Below are positions 7,901 through 8,781 of a DNA stretch of 8,781 nucleotides, piece after piece; position 1 is the stretch's first letter, and each line of letters starts with the position of its first letter. The stretch is taken from positions 1 through 8,781 of the forward strand of contig CAILAF010000059.1 in the NCBI GenBank assembly GCA_903832075.1, in the 5' to 3' direction. Under the pieces are notes generated by a model. It made no database searches. It was not told the DNA's origin and saw only the letters and a program-made list of their open reading frames with translations. Source of the stretch: an uncultured Chitinophagaceae bacterium. GTDB taxonomy: Bacteria > Bacteroidota > Bacteroidia > Chitinophagales > Chitinophagaceae. The position numbers and the translations under genes are program-made.

Positions 7901-8260
7901 AACGTTCTCTAATTTGTTAGTTTCCAATACTAAAGAGAAATCAGATCTAACTTCTTGACCTAATATAAGTATAATACCATCTTGTTTGTCAGTTCTAAAT
8001 CCGACATAAGACACAGTCACAGAATATGGTCCACCAACTTTTAAGTTTGGCAAATTGTAACGACCATCTTTACGTGTGGTAGTTACATATTTTGTACCTG
8101 AAGGTTGATGCAAAGCAGTAATAACTGCACCTGCAACTCCTGTTTTACCGTCAGTTACAGTACCTTGAATTTCTGAAGTTGTTTCTTGAGCTTTAACAAA
8201 ATTTGTTACGAAAGCAGCAAGGAAACAAAGCGAAGTAGTGAAAAGTAATTTTCTAAGCAT
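4952..8260 (-). CDS. Oar-like TonB-dependent outer-membrane receptor with carboxypeptidase-regulatory-like N-domain
   Basis: This is an intact 1102-residue receptor. Residues 1-24 are a signal peptide (MLRKLLFTTS, hydrophobic core, cleavage after VKA before QETTSE). Residues 29-112 form a carboxypeptidase-regulatory-like beta-sandwich (IQGTVTDGKTGVAGAVI ... GGPYSVTVSYVGF). LENVTVK at 117-123 is TonB-box-like. The plug spans about 135-250, with NQYNNMTVDGANFNN (177-191), ISMEAIDQIQVQVSPYDV (208-225) and SGINTITKSGTN (233-244). The rest is a beta-barrel of the 22-strand TonB-dependent type. Asp915-V-N-G-D-G-N-T-G-N-Asp925, leading into NDLIYIP, resembles a calcium-binding loop; HRGQYAERN is at 978-986. 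The closing strand ends YLFN, so the usual terminal Phe is penultimate. Family members move large substrates across the outer membrane with TonB energy; Myxococcus Oar is linked to protease secretion. No SusD-like gene is adjacent. The substrate is unknown. The ATG at 8260 is set by the signal peptide. Confidence 0.93.
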   Translation of the reverse strand: MLRKLLFTTSLCFLAAFVTNFVKAQETTSEIQGTVTDGKTGVAGAVITALHQPSGTKYVTTTRKDGRYNLPNLKVGGPYSVTVSYVGFRTDKQDGIILILGQEVRSDFSLVLETNKLENVTVKGIRNDKIFNNNRNGSQEVISRSQIEQLPTINRAISDFTKLEPTANGLNIGGRTNQYNNMTVDGANFNNSFGLSSVLGGQTSSQPISMEAIDQIQVQVSPYDVKQGGFASSGINTITKSGTNTFKATVYTYMKNQDYQGYNVSGVTVPKTNYTYSIQGFSVGGPLIKNKLFFFFSDEQVRQTAPSTSIVPSNSTTPPVANVVSQANSDTLTALAAFLKSKFNYDPGAFQGFSFQTNSDKMTVKIDWNIGKNNTLTLKYNYLKSFADQFASTSRPGSGQTTGGQPGTYSMPFFGSGYVINNNFNIYIAELNTRFSNKASNKLQVGYTALRDFRSPHSSMANFPLVDILNGGNIMTTFGYEPYTYNNVLNTDVYQFNDIFTLYKGSHEITIGTQNSYKKYQNAFAPDWQGGYQFNSLTDFYNSVNTGAANSKSYYLQYSALPGGAFPWAYAGSTELGFFLQDKWRIAPTFTLTYGIRGDYTIYKQAMTDNPYFDALTFKGGAQYNIGQAPMTNLILSPRIGFNWDVTGDKTLQIRGGMGVFEGAPPFVWISNQASNNGIQFGSFTVAGKAFSADVNAYRPSANAPNTSYSTALVSSDFKYPTVFKSSLAMDKKFANDWVLTLEASYSRDINAVYYSNINLNETNGYQLAGADNRYRYLTTVSTSNKYYYSGATLSNPNIGNSILMSNSSQGFVFTGTARIQKTSKNFSGSLAYTYQVAMNTAEGGSTASSLWSAAAVGNADPNAANLGLASYYQPHRIIASAMYKLNWSKVFVTTFGAIYEIAPNGVGNYVYNGDVNGDGNTGNDLIYIPKNPSDINLVRVGSGGNGTTATPADPRTATILWSQLDAFIKTSPYLNSHRGQYAERNGNVFPFYNHLDLNVTQNIILKAGSTTHTLQVSLDLINAGNFFNNHWGVAQSPTTTNFLKYEGLTTSTTNANGVAINTPAYSFPFLTGTTPYTSAFSNSTSIFSRWQMMLGIRYLFN

Positions 8261-8644
8261 GTTGCTAAGTTTTAGTTGTGCAAAATTGAGATGTTATTGT
8301 AATAAAAGCTTTATTTAATGTTATCAATATATTAATTGACAATTTCTTAAATATGAACTGGCAATTCGTTATAAAACCATTACAAAATACAACACAATTT
8401 CACTTTCAAAAAGGGTTTCAATGTGCAAATAAAGGGAATTATCCATTTAAAACAACAAGATTAAGCAACATAATATTAACAAAATCTTTTCACAGCTATT
8501 TGAGAAACCTATTTTTAAGTAAAAATGTTTCAGATAATGACAAAGAAAGATTGAATTTAGCTGTTTTTTTAAAATATTTTTTTCACTAAAAAAATACTAT
8601 TAGGTCTGTGTATGGTTTTTGCAAAAAAGGAAATAATTACCTTT
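8261..8644. other. intergenic region upstream of the intact receptor, no convincing gene
   Basis: This 384-bp AT-rich stretch lies between two minus-strand genes and should hold the receptor promoter. The best -7-like octamer on the minus strand is CAATTTTG at 8281-8288 (one mismatch to TAnnTTTG), about 20 bp from the ATG at 8260, with no clear -33 partner. A short inverted repeat AATAAA-AGC-TTTATT lies at 8301-8315. A plus-strand 78-codon frame at 8353-8589 has no recognisable domain, no start context and the composition of translated non-coding DNA; I do not call it a gene. An A/T-only hairpin lies at 8575-8596. No RNA gene was recognised. Confidence 0.5.
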
Positions 8645-8646
8645 TT
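8624..8646 (-). terminator. weak terminator-like hairpin at the stop of the right-edge gene
   Basis: On the minus strand AAAAAGG (8640-8646) pairs with CCTTTTT (8624-8630) across a 9-nt AT loop, and the descending arm gives a 6-T run. It overlaps the TAA stop at 8645-8647, so it could end transcription of the gene entering from the right. The stem has only two G-C pairs, so efficiency would be low. Confidence 0.35.
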
Positions 8647-8781
8647 ATTTATGGTTAATATGCTTTTTAGTATTTTCTAATTGTTTTTTTGTTTCATCTA
8701 AGTCCTTTCTCATTTCTACCATATAAATAGTTAGTTCTTCAACTTTTTTAAGAAGTAAAGCATTCATTTTACCCAGATCAA
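8645..8781 (-). CDS. C-terminal end of a protein with a coiled-coil tail (partial, N-terminus beyond right edge)
   Basis: The minus strand carries an open frame from the window edge to TAA at 8645-8647, giving 44 residues that begin DLGKMNALLLKKVEELTIYM. The segment is a charged amphipathic helix with heptad-like spacing of Leu, Val, Ile and Met (LLLKKVEEL, then MRKDLDETKKQLENTKKHI), ending INHK. Tails of the form 'NALLLKKVEELTLY' followed by a Lys/Glu-rich coiled coil recur, from memory, at the C-terminus of Bacteroidota tail-fibre-like (peptidase S74/endosialidase-chaperone) and other large surface proteins. The main domain is not in the window, so this family link is a guess. An internal ATG (at DLGK-M) would make only a 40-residue peptide, and the open frame upstream of it argues for a longer gene. 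Confidence 0.6.
   Translation of the reverse strand, partial: DLGKMNALLLKKVEELTIYMVEMRKDLDETKKQLENTKKHINHK

Noticed and set aside
8336..8341. Plus-strand TTGACA resembling an E. coli -35 box.
   Set aside because: The Bacteroidota primary sigma factor does not use this consensus, and there is no plus-strand gene downstream for it to serve.
8353..8589. Plus-strand 78-codon open frame in the right intergenic region.
   Set aside because: It has no recognisable domain, no start context, amino-acid composition typical of translated AT-rich non-coding DNA, and it lies where a minus-strand promoter region is expected.
8575..8596. 9-bp hairpin TATTTTTTT-CACT-AAAAAAATA.
   Set aside because: The stem is made only of A-T pairs in a homopolymer-rich stretch and no gene end is nearby, so it is not a credible terminator or regulatory structure.

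Overview
The window looks like a low-GC chromosome segment from a Bacteroidota bacterium, probably of the Chitinophagales type. The lineage is inferred from three things: two long Oar-type TonB-dependent receptors, starts preceded by A-rich sequence instead of Shine-Dalgarno sites, and a promoter-like TAnnTTTG element. No rRNA, tRNA, CRISPR array, insertion sequence or phage integration gene was found.

Left part (1-1520): two divergent genes share a 129-bp intergenic region. On the minus strand is the N-terminal 191 residues of an ATP-grasp (RimK/glutathione-synthetase-like) ligase that runs off the left edge. On the plus strand is a complete cytoplasmic alpha/beta-hydrolase esterase with a GxSxG nucleophile and an EF-hand-like calcium-loop motif. 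From memory, such pairs in Bacteroidota sit near amidoligase and amidohydrolase genes, so the pair may belong to a pathway that makes or trims a peptide-like metabolite. That cannot be tested inside the window.

Middle (1526-8260): two tandem minus-strand paralogous receptors have the same architecture: signal peptide, carboxypeptidase-regulatory-like domain, TonB-box-like segment, plug, 22-strand-type barrel. The upstream copy (4952-8260, 1102 aa) is intact and is followed by a strong intrinsic terminator (4893-4929). The downstream copy (1526-4795) is full length except for one in-frame TGA at codon 739. The reading frame on both sides is unbroken and all downstream family motifs survive. 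It is therefore a very recent pseudogene, a strain-level nonsense variant, a recoded stop or a base-call error. No SusD partner accompanies either receptor, which fits Oar-type rather than SusC-type proteins.

Right part (8261-8781): a roughly 380-bp gap with no convincing gene, then the last 44 codons of a minus-strand gene with a coiled-coil C-terminus entering from the right edge, with a weak terminator-like hairpin at its stop.

The most interesting points are the single in-frame TGA in the second receptor, the divergent ATP-grasp/esterase pair, and the calcium-loop motif inside the esterase.
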